Source of the DNA: UMGS1649 sp964481385
Lineage (GTDB): Bacteria; Bacillota; Clostridia; TANB77; CAG-465
Length of the DNA: 27,063 bases
Direction of reading: 5' to 3'
Assembly (NCBI GenBank): GCA_964481385.1
Contig: CAYZTN010000012.1
Span: 1 to 27,063 of the forward strand
This document shows positions 14,899 to 23,569 of the stretch, piece by piece. The position numbers were made by a program, and so were the translations under genes. Every line of letters starts with the position of its first letter. Positions within the stretch are counted from its first letter, which is position 1. The notes below the pieces were generated by a model. The model worked only from the letters and a program-made list of their open reading frames with translations. It searched no databases and was not told the origin of the DNA.

Positions 14899-17209
14899 AT
14901 TATTAAACAAATTAAATGCAGTGCAACGTGAAGCGTGTGAGTATACAGGCGGGCCTTTGCTTATCCTAGCTGGTGCTGGAAGTGGTAAAACGCGTGTATT
15001 AACACATAGAGTTGCTTATCTTATAGAGCAAGGACTTTGTAATCCTTGGGAAATATTAGTAGTTACATTTACTAATAAAGCGGCTAAAGAAATGAAAGAA
15101 AGAGTAGAAGCTTTAGTAGGTGAGGATGTAAAAGTAGAGTGGCTTGGAACATTTCATAGCATTTGTGTAAGAATATTAAAAAGAGATATAGAATATTTGG
15201 GGTATACAAAAGACTTTAATATTATAGACGAACAAGATAAACAAAAACTAATTAAGCAAGTGTTAAAAGAACTAAGAATCGATGAGGACAAGTTTAGCGC
15301 TACGTCTATTATAAGCGGCATAAGTAAAGCAAAAGACGAGTTAAAAACGCCAGCAGATTATGAAAGAGACGCTACAGGAGACTACCGTGAAGAACAAATT
15401 GCTAAGGTATATACAGAGTACCAGAAGCTTCTTAAAAAGAATAATTCAGTAGATTTTGACGATTTAATTTTTTTAACTGTAAGACTATTTGAAGAAAATT
15501 CTTCTAGACTAGAATATTGGCAAAATAAGTTTAAATATATTTTAGTAGACGAGTATCAAGATACAAACCATGCACAATTTAAAATAATATATATGTTAGC
15601 TTCACATCATGGAAATGTTTGTGTGGTAGGAGATGAATCTCAAAGTATATATGGCTTTAGAGGTGCGGATATATCTAATATATTAGAGTTTGAAAAAGCA
15701 TACAAAAACGCAAAAGTAATTAAATTAGAGCAAAATTACAGAAGCACAAAAACAGTACTTGCAGCTGCAAATGCAGTTATTAAGAATAACAAATCTAAGA
15801 TAGATAAGTCACTCTGGACTGAAAATGATGAGGGAGATAAGATTGATTTATTCTTTGCTAAAAATGAATATGATGAAGGACAATATATAGTAGACACAAT
15901 AGATAAAATGGCAAGGGAGAATAAATATAGTTATTCAGACTTTGTTGTGTTATATAGAACAAATGCACAATCGCGTGCAATAGAAGAAGTATTCATGAGA
16001 GAAGGCACACCATATAGAATTATTGGTGGTCTTAAATTCTACAGCCGTAAAGAGATTAAAGACATCATTTCATATCTAAAGCTTATAAATAACATAAAGG
16101 ACAATGTTGCATTTGCAAGAATAATAAATGAACCAAAAAGAGGAATAGGAGATACTACGGTAGATAAACTAAGAGAACTTGCTGACGAAAGTGGACTTAG
16201 CATGTTTGAGGTTTTAGAAGATGATATAAAAGTAGCAGGTTTTAGATGTAGCTCGAAGCTTATAGAATTTAAAAATATAATTAAAACAGTAGTACAAGCA
16301 AAAGATAGCGGTATGTCTAATGCCGATGTTATAATGAAAGTGTTAGAACATACCGGTTACATGGCTGAGTTAGAGAAAGATAAGTCAAAAGAAAGTGATA
16401 GCAGAATAGAAAATATTAATGAATTTATTGGTGTAGCAAAAAACTTTGACGAGGAGTCTGCAGACAATAGTCTAGGAGACTTTTTGGAGAGCATTGCACT
16501 TGTTTCAGACATAGATAATCTTGACGATAGCGAAAGCGCAGTAACACTAATGACTATGCATAATGCAAAAGGTCTGGAGTATCCTGTAGTATTTATGGTA
16601 GGAATGGAAGAAGGACTATTTCCATCTAGACGTGCAATAGATGAAGATAATATTGAAGAAGAAAGACGTTTGTGCTATGTTGGAATAACAAGAGCGGAGA
16701 AGCATTTAACTCTTACTATGGCAAAACAAAGAACAATGTATGGGTCTACAACTTATACAACACCTTCAAGATTTGTAACCGAAGTTCCAGATGAGAATTA
16801 TTCTGAAGTAGCGTTAGATAATAAAAATAACGGATACAATAAGACTCAGTCTAGGTATAACGATGATGAGTACGGAGCAACGCAAAAATATATTAGAAGT
16901 GGCGGTGCAAATGCTATGTTTGAGTCAAGAAGTATGTCACGTACATCAAACAAAACATCAAATATTGGAATAGATGTAGCAAGTTTTTTAAAAAATGTAA
17001 ATGGCGGTGCTAGTAAGATAAAAATAGAACAAAGCTCGAAAAATAGCTCAGAGTATGAAATAGGAATGCGAGTTAAGCATAAAAAGTTTGGTGAAGGACA
17101 AATATTATCACTAGATAATAGAGAAGATACTTTGATTGCGGAAATCCATTTTGAAAGATTTGGTACAAAAAGACTTATAGTTGGAGGTTCCACTTTAGAG
17201 ATTTTGTAA
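14891..17209 (+). CDS. pcrA: ATP-dependent DNA helicase PcrA (UvrD family)
   Basis: A superfamily 1A 3'-5' DNA helicase for nucleotide excision repair, removal of RecA and displacement of transcription complexes. The 772-aa protein has the Q motif near LNAVQREA (8-15), Walker A AGAGSGKT (27-34), motif II VDEYQDT (219-225), motif III GDESQSIYGFRGAD (247-260), QNYRS (281-285) and motif VI VGITRAEKHL (597-606). A low-complexity linker (about 640-725) leads to a C-terminal Tudor-like domain, with KHKKFGEGQI, which in B. subtilis PcrA contacts RNA polymerase. ATG start inside the end of the upstream gene. Full length for PcrA; motifs and C-terminal domain separate it from Rep. Confidence 0.95.
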   Translation: MSELLNKLNAVQREACEYTGGPLLILAGAGSGKTRVLTHRVAYLIEQGLCNPWEILVVTFTNKAAKEMKERVEALVGEDVKVEWLGTFHSICVRILKRDIEYLGYTKDFNIIDEQDKQKLIKQVLKELRIDEDKFSATSIISGISKAKDELKTPADYERDATGDYREEQIAKVYTEYQKLLKKNNSVDFDDLIFLTVRLFEENSSRLEYWQNKFKYILVDEYQDTNHAQFKIIYMLASHHGNVCVVGDESQSIYGFRGADISNILEFEKAYKNAKVIKLEQNYRSTKTVLAAANAVIKNNKSKIDKSLWTENDEGDKIDLFFAKNEYDEGQYIVDTIDKMARENKYSYSDFVVLYRTNAQSRAIEEVFMREGTPYRIIGGLKFYSRKEIKDIISYLKLINNIKDNVAFARIINEPKRGIGDTTVDKLRELADESGLSMFEVLEDDIKVAGFRCSSKLIEFKNIIKTVVQAKDSGMSNADVIMKVLEHTGYMAELEKDKSKESDSRIENINEFIGVAKNFDEESADNSLGDFLESIALVSDIDNLDDSESAVTLMTMHNAKGLEYPVVFMVGMEEGLFPSRRAIDEDNIEEERRLCYVGITRAEKHLTLTMAKQRTMYGSTTYTTPSRFVTEVPDENYSEVALDNKNNGYNKTQSRYNDDEYGATQKYIRSGGANAMFESRSMSRTSNKTSNIGIDVASFLKNVNGGASKIKIEQSSKNSSEYEIGMRVKHKKFGEGQILSLDNREDTLIAEIHFERFGTKRLIVGGSTLEIL

Positions 17210-17226
17210 AAAAATGTAGAAAAATG

Positions 17227-17255
17227 TTGCAACGTGTATGTTATTTAGGTATAAT
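17227..17255 (+). promoter_or_regulatory. Sigma-A-like promoter for spoVS
   Basis: TTGCAA at 17227-17232 and TATAAT at 17250-17255, spacer 17 bp. In B. subtilis spoVS is read by sigma-H; I did not see a clear sigma-H site here. Confidence 0.6.
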
Positions 17256-17295
17256 AGTAATGTAGTAAATACAAAGTAACAAAGGAGGAAAAAAT

Positions 17296-17565
17296 ATGGA
17301 ATTACTTAAAGTATCAGCTAAGTCTAGCCCTAATGGTGTAGCTGGCGCAATAGCAGGTTTGGTTAAAGAAAATGGAAAGGTGGAAATGCAGGCAATTGGT
17401 GCTGGCGCAATAAATCAAGCGGTAAAAGCAGTAGCTATTGCTAGAGGCTTTATGATACCTACAGGAGTAGACATTACATGTACACCATGTTTTACAGAGG
17501 TTATGATAGATGACTCAGAGAAAACAGGAATAAGATTTTGTGTAGAAAGTAAAAGTCTGAATTAG
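17296..17565 (+). CDS. spoVS: Stage V sporulation protein S
   Basis: An 89-aa protein of the SpoVS/Alba-like family, conserved along nearly its whole length: MELLKVSAKSSPN at the N-terminus, then QAIGAGAINQAVKA and VAIARGFMIPTGVDI. In B. subtilis, loss of SpoVS blocks sporulation at stage V and affects coat assembly and septation; nucleic-acid binding is suggested by the fold. ATG start with a strong AAAGGAGG 7 nt upstream. It is monocistronic, with its own promoter and a shared convergent terminator. Its presence supports a spore-forming host, although SpoVS homologues also occur in some non-sporulating bacteria. Confidence 0.95.
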   Translation: MELLKVSAKSSPNGVAGAIAGLVKENGKVEMQAIGAGAINQAVKAVAIARGFMIPTGVDITCTPCFTEVMIDDSEKTGIRFCVESKSLN

Positions 17566-17571
17566 TATAGA

Positions 17572-17605
17572 AAACATCACTCGTAATTTATTACGAGTGA
17601 TGTTT
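17572..17605. terminator. Bidirectional terminator hairpin
   Basis: A perfect 15-bp stem (17572-17586 with 17591-17605) and a 4-nt loop between the convergent spoVS and DUF4046-like genes. The T-runs on either side are short (TTT and TTTT), so efficiency may depend on the long stem. Confidence 0.75.
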
Positions 17606-17608
17606 AGC

Positions 17609-18364
17609 TTAAGACTTAGAATGCTTTAGAGACTTGAATTTTCCAGGATAAGCTAGGTTTATCGCTTTAATAGGGCTATTGTTGCAGTATCTTTCAAGTA
17701 GTCCACCTAGGTGATTTTCTTGAAATACAGATGCTGTAAGATTTTCGTATACTTGTTCGTCAGACCATTTAAGTTTTTCTTCAACAAGCCATTTTACTGC
17801 TTTTATAGCTTTTTCTTCCGTCCAAACGTCCAGTTTTAGAATTTCCCATTCTTGAAATCTATCTCCGGTTGCGCTGGTTATGAGACTATAAACTCCACCT
17901 GCTGTTCTTCTAGCCTTAGATGCTCCGTACCTATTTATCATTTCGGCACTGATTTTAGAAACGTCTTTTAAAGAAGTTAAATCAAGGTTTTCTTTTTTTG
18001 CTAACCATTCAATAAACTCTTTTTGATTTTGTCTATCCTTCCAGAAACCATTTGGTACTTTTGCTGTTTCCCAGCGTTTTATGTCTAAATCCTCGAAGGA
18101 ATATTGAATTAGTGAAAACATGTTGTATGAAAATATTTTTCTAAAACCTCCGATGAAATTTTTAAACAGAAAAGTTTGGTTTAAATGACAAATTTCTTTT
18201 CTAGTTAGATGATAATGATTTAAGCAAAGCCACCGCAGTATAACTTTACAAGTATCTTTGTTTAGAAAATCAATTGGAAACCTGTCAAGAGAACCGTTTC
18301 TTATCAAAAGATAAATCTCTAAGTCAGAAAAGTTTGAAAGGTCGATTGCGCGTTTGTTTTTCAT
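17609..18364 (-). CDS. DUF4046-like repeat protein, function unknown
   Basis: A 251-aa protein without signal peptide or membrane helices, rich in aromatic and charged residues. The second half has two Trp-anchored repeats, GFWKDRQNQKEFIEWLAKKENL and VWTEEKAIKAVKWLVEEKL, each followed by a helical stretch. The C-terminus, ENHLGGLL...NNSPIKAINLAYPGKFK, resembles Bacillus/Clostridia DUF4046-type proteins. I recognise this only by pattern, so the family name is tentative. Small helical W-repeats of this kind may bind nucleic acid, but nothing here proves it. ATG at 18364 with AGGAG 6 nt upstream on the minus strand. It is a single gene, convergent with spoVS. Confidence 0.65.
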   Translation of the reverse strand: MKNKRAIDLSNFSDLEIYLLIRNGSLDRFPIDFLNKDTCKVILRWLCLNHYHLTRKEICHLNQTFLFKNFIGGFRKIFSYNMFSLIQYSFEDLDIKRWETAKVPNGFWKDRQNQKEFIEWLAKKENLDLTSLKDVSKISAEMINRYGASKARRTAGGVYSLITSATGDRFQEWEILKLDVWTEEKAIKAVKWLVEEKLKWSDEQVYENLTASVFQENHLGGLLERYCNNSPIKAINLAYPGKFKSLKHSKS

Positions 18365-18495
18365 TTTATGCTCCTACATCTTTTATATTTATAATAGAGT
18401 ATATAATTAACTCATAAATAGTATATCATATAGTAGACATAAAATCAAGACAACTTGTACGATGTTCTGAGATAAATATCAAATAGGCAATCGCA

Positions 18496-18538
18496 AAAAC
18501 CTTGTAATGCTAGCGAATACTAGCTTACAAGGTTTTTT
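18496..18538. terminator. Terminator of the tRNA-Glu gene, bidirectional hairpin
   Basis: Arms 18496-18513 and 18520-18536 pair along 17 bp with one bulged T. On the minus strand, the direction of the tRNA gene, a run of T follows; on the plus strand TTTTTT also follows. Confidence 0.85.
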
Positions 18539-18549
18539 ATAAATTTTAC

Positions 18550-18624
18550 TGGTGACCCATACGGGAATCGAACCCATGATTCAGCCTTGAGAGGGCTGCG
18601 TCTTAACCGCTTGACCAATGGGCC
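18550..18624 (-). tRNA. tRNA-Glu, anticodon CTC
   Basis: On the minus strand the 75-nt sequence begins GGCCCAT and ends ATGGGTC-A-CCA. The 7-bp acceptor stem pairs with one G-U, the T arm is GGGTTCGATTCCC, the D arm contains GGTCAAGCGGTTAA and the anticodon loop is CTCTCAA. CCA is encoded. The anticodon CTC reads GAG, the minor Glu codon in this AT-rich DNA. Confidence 0.95.
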
Positions 18625-18640
18625 ACTTAAGACAATATTT

Positions 18641-18669
18641 ATTATAGCAAAAGAAAGTTTAAAAGTAAA
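18641..18669 (-). promoter_or_regulatory. Promoter of tRNA-Glu
   Basis: On the minus strand TTTACT (18669-18664) and TATAAT (18646-18641) are 17 bp apart, 17 nt before the mature 5' end. It is back to back with the promoter of the ABC operon. Confidence 0.65.
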
Positions 18670-18688
18670 CAAATAAATGCAAAAATTA

Positions 18689-18717
18689 TTGAAAAAAATA
18701 TATAAAACATATATAAT
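18689..18717 (+). promoter_or_regulatory. Sigma-A promoter for the ABC-manB-era operon
   Basis: TTGAAA at 18689-18694 and TATAAT at 18712-18717, spacer 17 bp; the leader to ATG 18741 is under 20 nt. Confidence 0.65.
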
Positions 18718-18740
18718 ACATAAAAAGAGGTGTGTTTTGA

Positions 18741-19442
18741 ATGATAGAGATTAAAAATTATAGCAAATCATATAGTGGGAAAAAGGTAGTAGATAATATT
18801 TCTTTTACAGTAAAAGATGGGGAGATATTTGGCTTTATTGGTCACAATGGTGCTGGTAAAACAACAACAATTAAGTCTATAGTTGGAATATTAGATTTTG
18901 AAGAGGGAGATATTTTAATAAATGGAACAAGCATTAAATCTGACCCTATGAAATGCAAGCGTCAAATTGCATATGTTCCGGATAACCCAGATATATATGA
19001 CAATTTAAAAGGGATTGAATATTTAAATTTTATAGCAGATATATTCGAAATGTCTAAAGAGCTAAGACTTAATAGATTTAAAAAATATGCCGATATGTTT
19101 GGTATGACCAAATATTTGGGTGATGAAATATCTACATATTCTCATGGTATGAAACAAAAGCTTGTAATGATAGCATCTCTTATTCATGATCCCAAAGTAA
19201 TAGTGTTAGATGAGCCTTTTGTAGGACTTGATCCCAAAGCAGTATATGATTTAAAAGCGGTAATGAGAGAACTATGCACACATGGTACGAGTGTATTTTT
19301 TTCAACTCATATACTAGATGTAGCGGAGAGATTATGTGATAAAGTAGCTATTATTAAGTCTGGAGAAATAGTGAAGATTGGTAATATGGAAGAAATTAAA
19401 GGGGATACTTCACTTGAAAATGTATTCTTGGAGTTGGTGTAG
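18741..19442 (+). CDS. ABC transporter ATP-binding protein
   Basis: The 233-aa ATPase subunit of an ABC exporter. Walker A GHNGAGKTT is at 34-42, the signature is YSHGMKQK, Walker B is VIVLDEPF and the switch His is in STH. The Q-loop position reads YVPDNPDIY, without the usual Gln, as in many CcmA/EcsA-type ATPases. It energises the permease encoded 3 nt downstream. ATG start with GAGGTG about 11 nt upstream. The transported substrate is unknown. Confidence 0.9.
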   Translation: MIEIKNYSKSYSGKKVVDNISFTVKDGEIFGFIGHNGAGKTTTIKSIVGILDFEEGDILINGTSIKSDPMKCKRQIAYVPDNPDIYDNLKGIEYLNFIADIFEMSKELRLNRFKKYADMFGMTKYLGDEISTYSHGMKQKLVMIASLIHDPKVIVLDEPFVGLDPKAVYDLKAVMRELCTHGTSVFFSTHILDVAERLCDKVAIIKSGEIVKIGNMEEIKGDTSLENVFLELV

Positions 19443-19445
19443 TGT

Positions 19446-21047
19446 ATGATTAGTAAAATTTGGACACTGCTTAAAGCAGATAGACATAGTATAAATATCT
19501 TAAATATGGATGTGACTAAGAATAAATTTAAAAAAATTAGCACGAATACTTTTATTATTATTGTTATGGCGGCATTTTCTTACTGTATTGGCGTTTGTGC
19601 TGATCTTATAGCAGGACCTTTGCATAAAGAGGGATATACATATGTAATGTTAGCTATAATGATATTTGTATCACTTATATTATCTATTGTGAACACTATA
19701 TATAAGTCGCAGGGAATGCTATTTACATCAAAAGATAATGACTTGCTTTTGTCGTTGCCTATTGAAAAAAGAGTTATATTAGCTTCAAGAATAATTAAGC
19801 TTATGCTTTCGCAATATATTTGGACAGCAATAGTGTTATTACCATCTTTAGTGGTATATGTGCATTATGAAGGTATAACGTTGAGCCTTATAATATCATC
19901 AATAGTTATGCTTATAGCAATACCTATACTTCCAGTAATAGTAGGTACAATATTAGGATATATTGCAACTCTAATATCATCCAGGTTTAAGAATAAAAAT
20001 ATGATGCAAATAATTGTATCTGTTATAACGTTCGGAGTAACTTTTTATGTAAGTTTTAGTTTATCAGATAAATTAAATGAGCTTTTAAATAAACCGCAGG
20101 ATATATATATAACACTAAAACAAATATATTATCCTTTAGGGCTATATATAGAATCTATTGATGCTTTAAACTGGTTAAACCTTTTAATAATACTTGCAAT
20201 AAACTTAATTCCACTAGCGCTTTTTGTATTAGTATTTAGCTTTATGTACTTTAACATAATATCTAAATTATCTGAAAATCATTCAAAAGCAAAGTTTGAG
20301 TTTAAAAAAGCAAAATATCGTTCTGTATTTGATGCTCTTCTTGTAAAAGAAGCAAAGAGATATTTCAGGTCGAGTATATATTTATTAAACACAATAGTTG
20401 GGCCAACAATTTTGATAGTAGGAGCAGTTTATCTAGCTATCAAAGGGGTAGATATATCTAGTTTGTTAAAAAACAATGCAGAAGCTATCGCAAAGGTAAG
20501 AGATCTATTGCCATTAGTTATTTATATAATGGCTGCAATGAGTATTAGTACATCGAATATATCTGCATCAGCCATTTCTATAGAAGGCAAGAGTATAAAT
20601 TTATTAAAGGCACTTCCTGTAAACATTTCTAACGTATTTTTAGCTAAAATAGTATTTCACTTTATGGTTGTATTTATTCCTACTTTTTTGAGTGTGGTGA
20701 TAGCAGCTATAGCATTAGAATTAAGCGCCATAGATATAATTATACTTGCAATATCTATAGGACTAAATGTATTTATGCTAGCTGTAATAGGTGTAGTTGT
20801 AAACATAATGTTACCTAAAACAGAGGCTAGTGATATCGCGATAGTAAAGCAAAGTGCAAGTTCGATTTGTAGTATATTAATAGGAATGCTTTATGCAATA
20901 CTTGTAATATATATAACATATAAATTAAAGTTAGATTATTCAATAATAATACTAGGAATCGCCTCTGGTATATGTGCAGTGGTCTCTTGTATTGGTTGGA
21001 TATTTTTAGAAACTTATGGAGTTAAAAAATTTAATGAAATTCAATAG
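19446..21047 (+). CDS. ABC-2-type exporter permease
   Basis: A 533-aa membrane protein with about twelve hydrophobic segments arranged in two halves (about 33-130, 145-205, 240-270 and 310-525) joined by a charged region around 275-310. It carries SKDNDLLLSLPIEKR at about 93-107, a motif common in large clostridial ABC permeases. It presumably pairs with the ATPase encoded immediately upstream. The substrate is unknown; export of a peptide, lipid or drug is possible. ATG start follows the ATPase stop after 3 nt, so translation is coupled. Confidence 0.85.
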   Translation: MISKIWTLLKADRHSINILNMDVTKNKFKKISTNTFIIIVMAAFSYCIGVCADLIAGPLHKEGYTYVMLAIMIFVSLILSIVNTIYKSQGMLFTSKDNDLLLSLPIEKRVILASRIIKLMLSQYIWTAIVLLPSLVVYVHYEGITLSLIISSIVMLIAIPILPVIVGTILGYIATLISSRFKNKNMMQIIVSVITFGVTFYVSFSLSDKLNELLNKPQDIYITLKQIYYPLGLYIESIDALNWLNLLIILAINLIPLALFVLVFSFMYFNIISKLSENHSKAKFEFKKAKYRSVFDALLVKEAKRYFRSSIYLLNTIVGPTILIVGAVYLAIKGVDISSLLKNNAEAIAKVRDLLPLVIYIMAAMSISTSNISASAISIEGKSINLLKALPVNISNVFLAKIVFHFMVVFIPTFLSVVIAAIALELSAIDIIILAISIGLNVFMLAVIGVVVNIMLPKTEASDIAIVKQSASSICSILIGMLYAILVIYITYKLKLDYSIIILGIASGICAVVSCIGWIFLETYGVKKFNEIQ

Positions 21048-21061
21048 AAAGGGTAAGATAT

Positions 21062-22435
21062 ATGAAAATTGAAAGAAACATAAAAAAAGAAATATTTAGA
21101 GGATATGATATTCGAGGAATATATGGCGAAGATTTAACTGAAGATACTGCTTATACAATAGGTAAAGCCTTTGGAAGTTATATTCAGGACCTAGGAAAAA
21201 CAAAGGCAATTGTTGGCATGGATAACCGTGCGTCATCAGATGTGTTAAAGGAAACTTTAATAGAGGGGCTAATAGAAACAGGAGTTGACGTTATAGACAT
21301 TGGACTTGTTACAACACCTATGTATTATTTCTCTTGGGAATATTTAAATGTGTGTTCAGGTCTTATGATAACTGCAAGCCATAATCCTAAGGAATACAAC
21401 GGTTTTAAATTTGCTTTTGACGAAAGCGGAAATGCGTTTGGTAAGAAAATACAAGATTTTAGAGAGTATATATTAGACGCAGAGTTTAAAGAGGGCAAAG
21501 GGAGTGTAAAAAAAGTAAACGTTTTGTATCCATATATAGAAAAAATAATGAAAAGTATAAGTTTAGGTTCAAGACATTTAAGAGTGGTAGTAGATCCTGG
21601 AAATGGTACAGCTGCAGCTTTTGTAAAGGAAATATTTAATAAGTTTCAAACTTTAGATGTAAAATATATTTGTGATACAAGTGATGCATCGTTTCCAAAT
21701 CATCATCCAGACCCAAGTGTAGAGAAAAATACAGAAATGTTAAAACAAGCAGTTAAAGAGTTCCATGCAGATGTAGGATTGGCACTTGATGGAGATGCGG
21801 ATAGAATTGGGATAATTGATGAAAAAGGAGAGTATATACCAGTTGACCATTATCTGATTATAATGGTAAGAGACATTCTTAAGAAAGATAAAACTAAGAA
21901 AATATTGTTTGACGTAAAATGTACAAAGGCGCTTGAAGACGAGATTATTAAGCTTGGTGGTACATATGAAAGATACAAGGTAGGAAATTCATACATTAAG
22001 TATAAAATGAAAGAAGGAAACTTTTCACTTGGTGGCGAATTTTCAGGACATGTATTCTATAACGATAAATGGTCGGGTTTTGACGATGGTGTTTATGCGG
22101 GATTAAGGCTTGTAGAGCTTATGTCGCATACAAATGTACCATTATCTGAAATGCAAAAAGGAATAACTAAATATTATTCTTCACCAGAAATAAAAGTACG
22201 TTCTACTGAACAAGAAAAATATACGTTAGTTGAACGTGTAGAAAAGCATGCCATAGAAAAAGGATATAACTATTCTACAATAGATGGGGTACGAGTAGAA
22301 GAAGCTGACTGGTGGGCACTTGTTCGTGCATCACAAACTGGGCCAGATGTAACACTTAGATTCGAAGCTGTAACAATAGAAAAACTGGAGGAAGTTAAGG
22401 AAGAATTTGAAAGTGTGATAGGAGTAAGTAAATGA
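21062..22435 (+). CDS. Phosphomannomutase/phosphoglucomutase
   Basis: An alpha-D-phosphohexomutase (AlgC/ManB type, 457 aa) that interconverts hexose 1- and 6-phosphates for sugar-nucleotide synthesis. Four active-site loops are visible: the phospho-Ser loop TASHNP (104-109, Ser106), the metal loop DGDADR (243-248), the sugar loop GEFSGH (325-330) and the phosphate loop RASQTGP (422-428). Gln425 stands where Asn is usual in RxSNT loops, a mild change. The N-terminal FRGYDIRGIYGEDL is typical. ATG with AAAGGG upstream, 14 nt after the permease. Its last 4 nt (ATGA) overlap era. Choice between mannose and glucose substrates is not visible. Confidence 0.9.
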   Translation: MKIERNIKKEIFRGYDIRGIYGEDLTEDTAYTIGKAFGSYIQDLGKTKAIVGMDNRASSDVLKETLIEGLIETGVDVIDIGLVTTPMYYFSWEYLNVCSGLMITASHNPKEYNGFKFAFDESGNAFGKKIQDFREYILDAEFKEGKGSVKKVNVLYPYIEKIMKSISLGSRHLRVVVDPGNGTAAAFVKEIFNKFQTLDVKYICDTSDASFPNHHPDPSVEKNTEMLKQAVKEFHADVGLALDGDADRIGIIDEKGEYIPVDHYLIIMVRDILKKDKTKKILFDVKCTKALEDEIIKLGGTYERYKVGNSYIKYKMKEGNFSLGGEFSGHVFYNDKWSGFDDGVYAGLRLVELMSHTNVPLSEMQKGITKYYSSPEIKVRSTEQEKYTLVERVEKHAIEKGYNYSTIDGVRVEEADWWALVRASQTGPDVTLRFEAVTIEKLEEVKEEFESVIGVSK

Positions 22436-23346
22436 AATCAGGATTTATAGCAGTAGTAGGGAAACCTAATGCAGGAAAGTCTAGTTTGGTAAATGAACTT
22501 GTGGGGTTTGATGTATCAATAATTACACCAAAGCCACAAACAACTAGATTTAATATAAAAGGAATAGTTACTACGGACACAGCACAATTTGTATTCGTAG
22601 ATACGCCAGGCGTACATACGCCACATCATAAACTTGGAAACTATATGATGAAAGGGGTAGAAGTTGCAACAGAGTCTGTTGATGTAATATTATACATAAT
22701 AGATGGAACTAAGCCTGTGTTAGATGACGCAAATAGAAAAATAATACAAAATATAATCACGCAGAATAAAAAAATAATCTTTTGTATAAATAAAGTAGAT
22801 AAAATAAAAAAAGAAAATATATTAAAAATAATAGACGAATACAACAAATATATTGAAAGTATTGGTGGAGCTTTTGCAGATATAATACCAATATCCGTAC
22901 ATAAAAAAGATGGTTTAGATATTCTTATGAAGTCGATAGAAGAAGTGCTTCCAGAAGGCGAGCTTATCTACGAAGAGGACGATATTACAGATATTTCCCA
23001 GAGGGATATTGTGTCTGAAATAATAAGAAGCAAAGCTTTGAAATTTTTAAACGAAGAAATACCTCATGGAATAAACGTAGTTATAGACAAAATGAAAGAC
23101 AGAACTACAGAAAATGGCAATACTGTTTGGAATATAGAAGCAACTCTAATTTGTAAAAAAGAATCACACAAGCCAATAATAATTGGAAAAGATGGAATTA
23201 TGCTTAAAAAAATTACAGCAGACGCCAAACGCGATATTGAAAAAATGTTGGAAGCAAGAGTGACGCTTAAAATTTGGGTTAAAGTAAGACCTGACTGGGA
23301 TAATAACGAGGCGTATCTTTCTAATATAAAGGACAAAATACGCTAA
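22432..23346 (+). CDS. era: GTPase Era
   Basis: An essential GTPase that binds the 3' end of 16S rRNA and helps 30S assembly. The 304-aa protein has G1 GKPNAGKS (10-17), the QTTR switch (36-39), G3 DTPG (57-60), G4 NKVD (120-123) and G5 SVHKKDG (155-161). A C-terminal KH domain has the GKDG loop at 252-255. Length is normal. ATG overlaps the stop of the mutase gene by 4 nt. The usual upstream partners ybeY, dgkA and cdd are absent and replaced here by the ABC-mutase genes, but yqzL and recO follow as usual. Confidence 0.95.
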   Translation: MKSGFIAVVGKPNAGKSSLVNELVGFDVSIITPKPQTTRFNIKGIVTTDTAQFVFVDTPGVHTPHHKLGNYMMKGVEVATESVDVILYIIDGTKPVLDDANRKIIQNIITQNKKIIFCINKVDKIKKENILKIIDEYNKYIESIGGAFADIIPISVHKKDGLDILMKSIEEVLPEGELIYEEDDITDISQRDIVSEIIRSKALKFLNEEIPHGINVVIDKMKDRTTENGNTVWNIEATLICKKESHKPIIIGKDGIMLKKITADAKRDIEKMLEARVTLKIWVKVRPDWDNNEAYLSNIKDKIR

Positions 23347-23419
23347 AAAAGTGTATTATATAACTTAGTTTTCAGTATATAATGTGTGTTACTGCGTAAA
23401 CTATTACTAGGTGATATGT

Positions 23420-23569
23420 ATGTCAAGTGATGCACTTTGGAGCGAATTTGAGAAAACTGGAAAAGTAGAAGACTATATGAAATATAAAATGAATGTAACA
23501 AAAAATGAGGAAGTAAATGAAACTAATAAAAGTGAAGGGAATAGTACTGAAGGAAGTGCAGTACAATGA
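23420..23569 (+). CDS. YqzL-like small protein overlapping recO
   Basis: A 49-aa protein whose first half, MSSDALWSEFEKTGKVEDYMKYK (written here in two parts: MSSDALWSEF and EKTGKVEDYMKYK), matches the YqzL pattern of W-x2-F-x2-TG-x3-Y-x2-YK. Its place between era and recO is where yqzL lies in Firmicutes. GGTGAT is 5-7 nt upstream of ATG 23420. The second half is polar, rich in Asn, Glu and Ser, and its last 53 nt run out of frame into recO. Function unknown. Start 23416 is excluded because it stops after four codons. Confidence 0.75.
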   Translation: MSSDALWSEFEKTGKVEDYMKYKMNVTKNEEVNETNKSEGNSTEGSAVQ

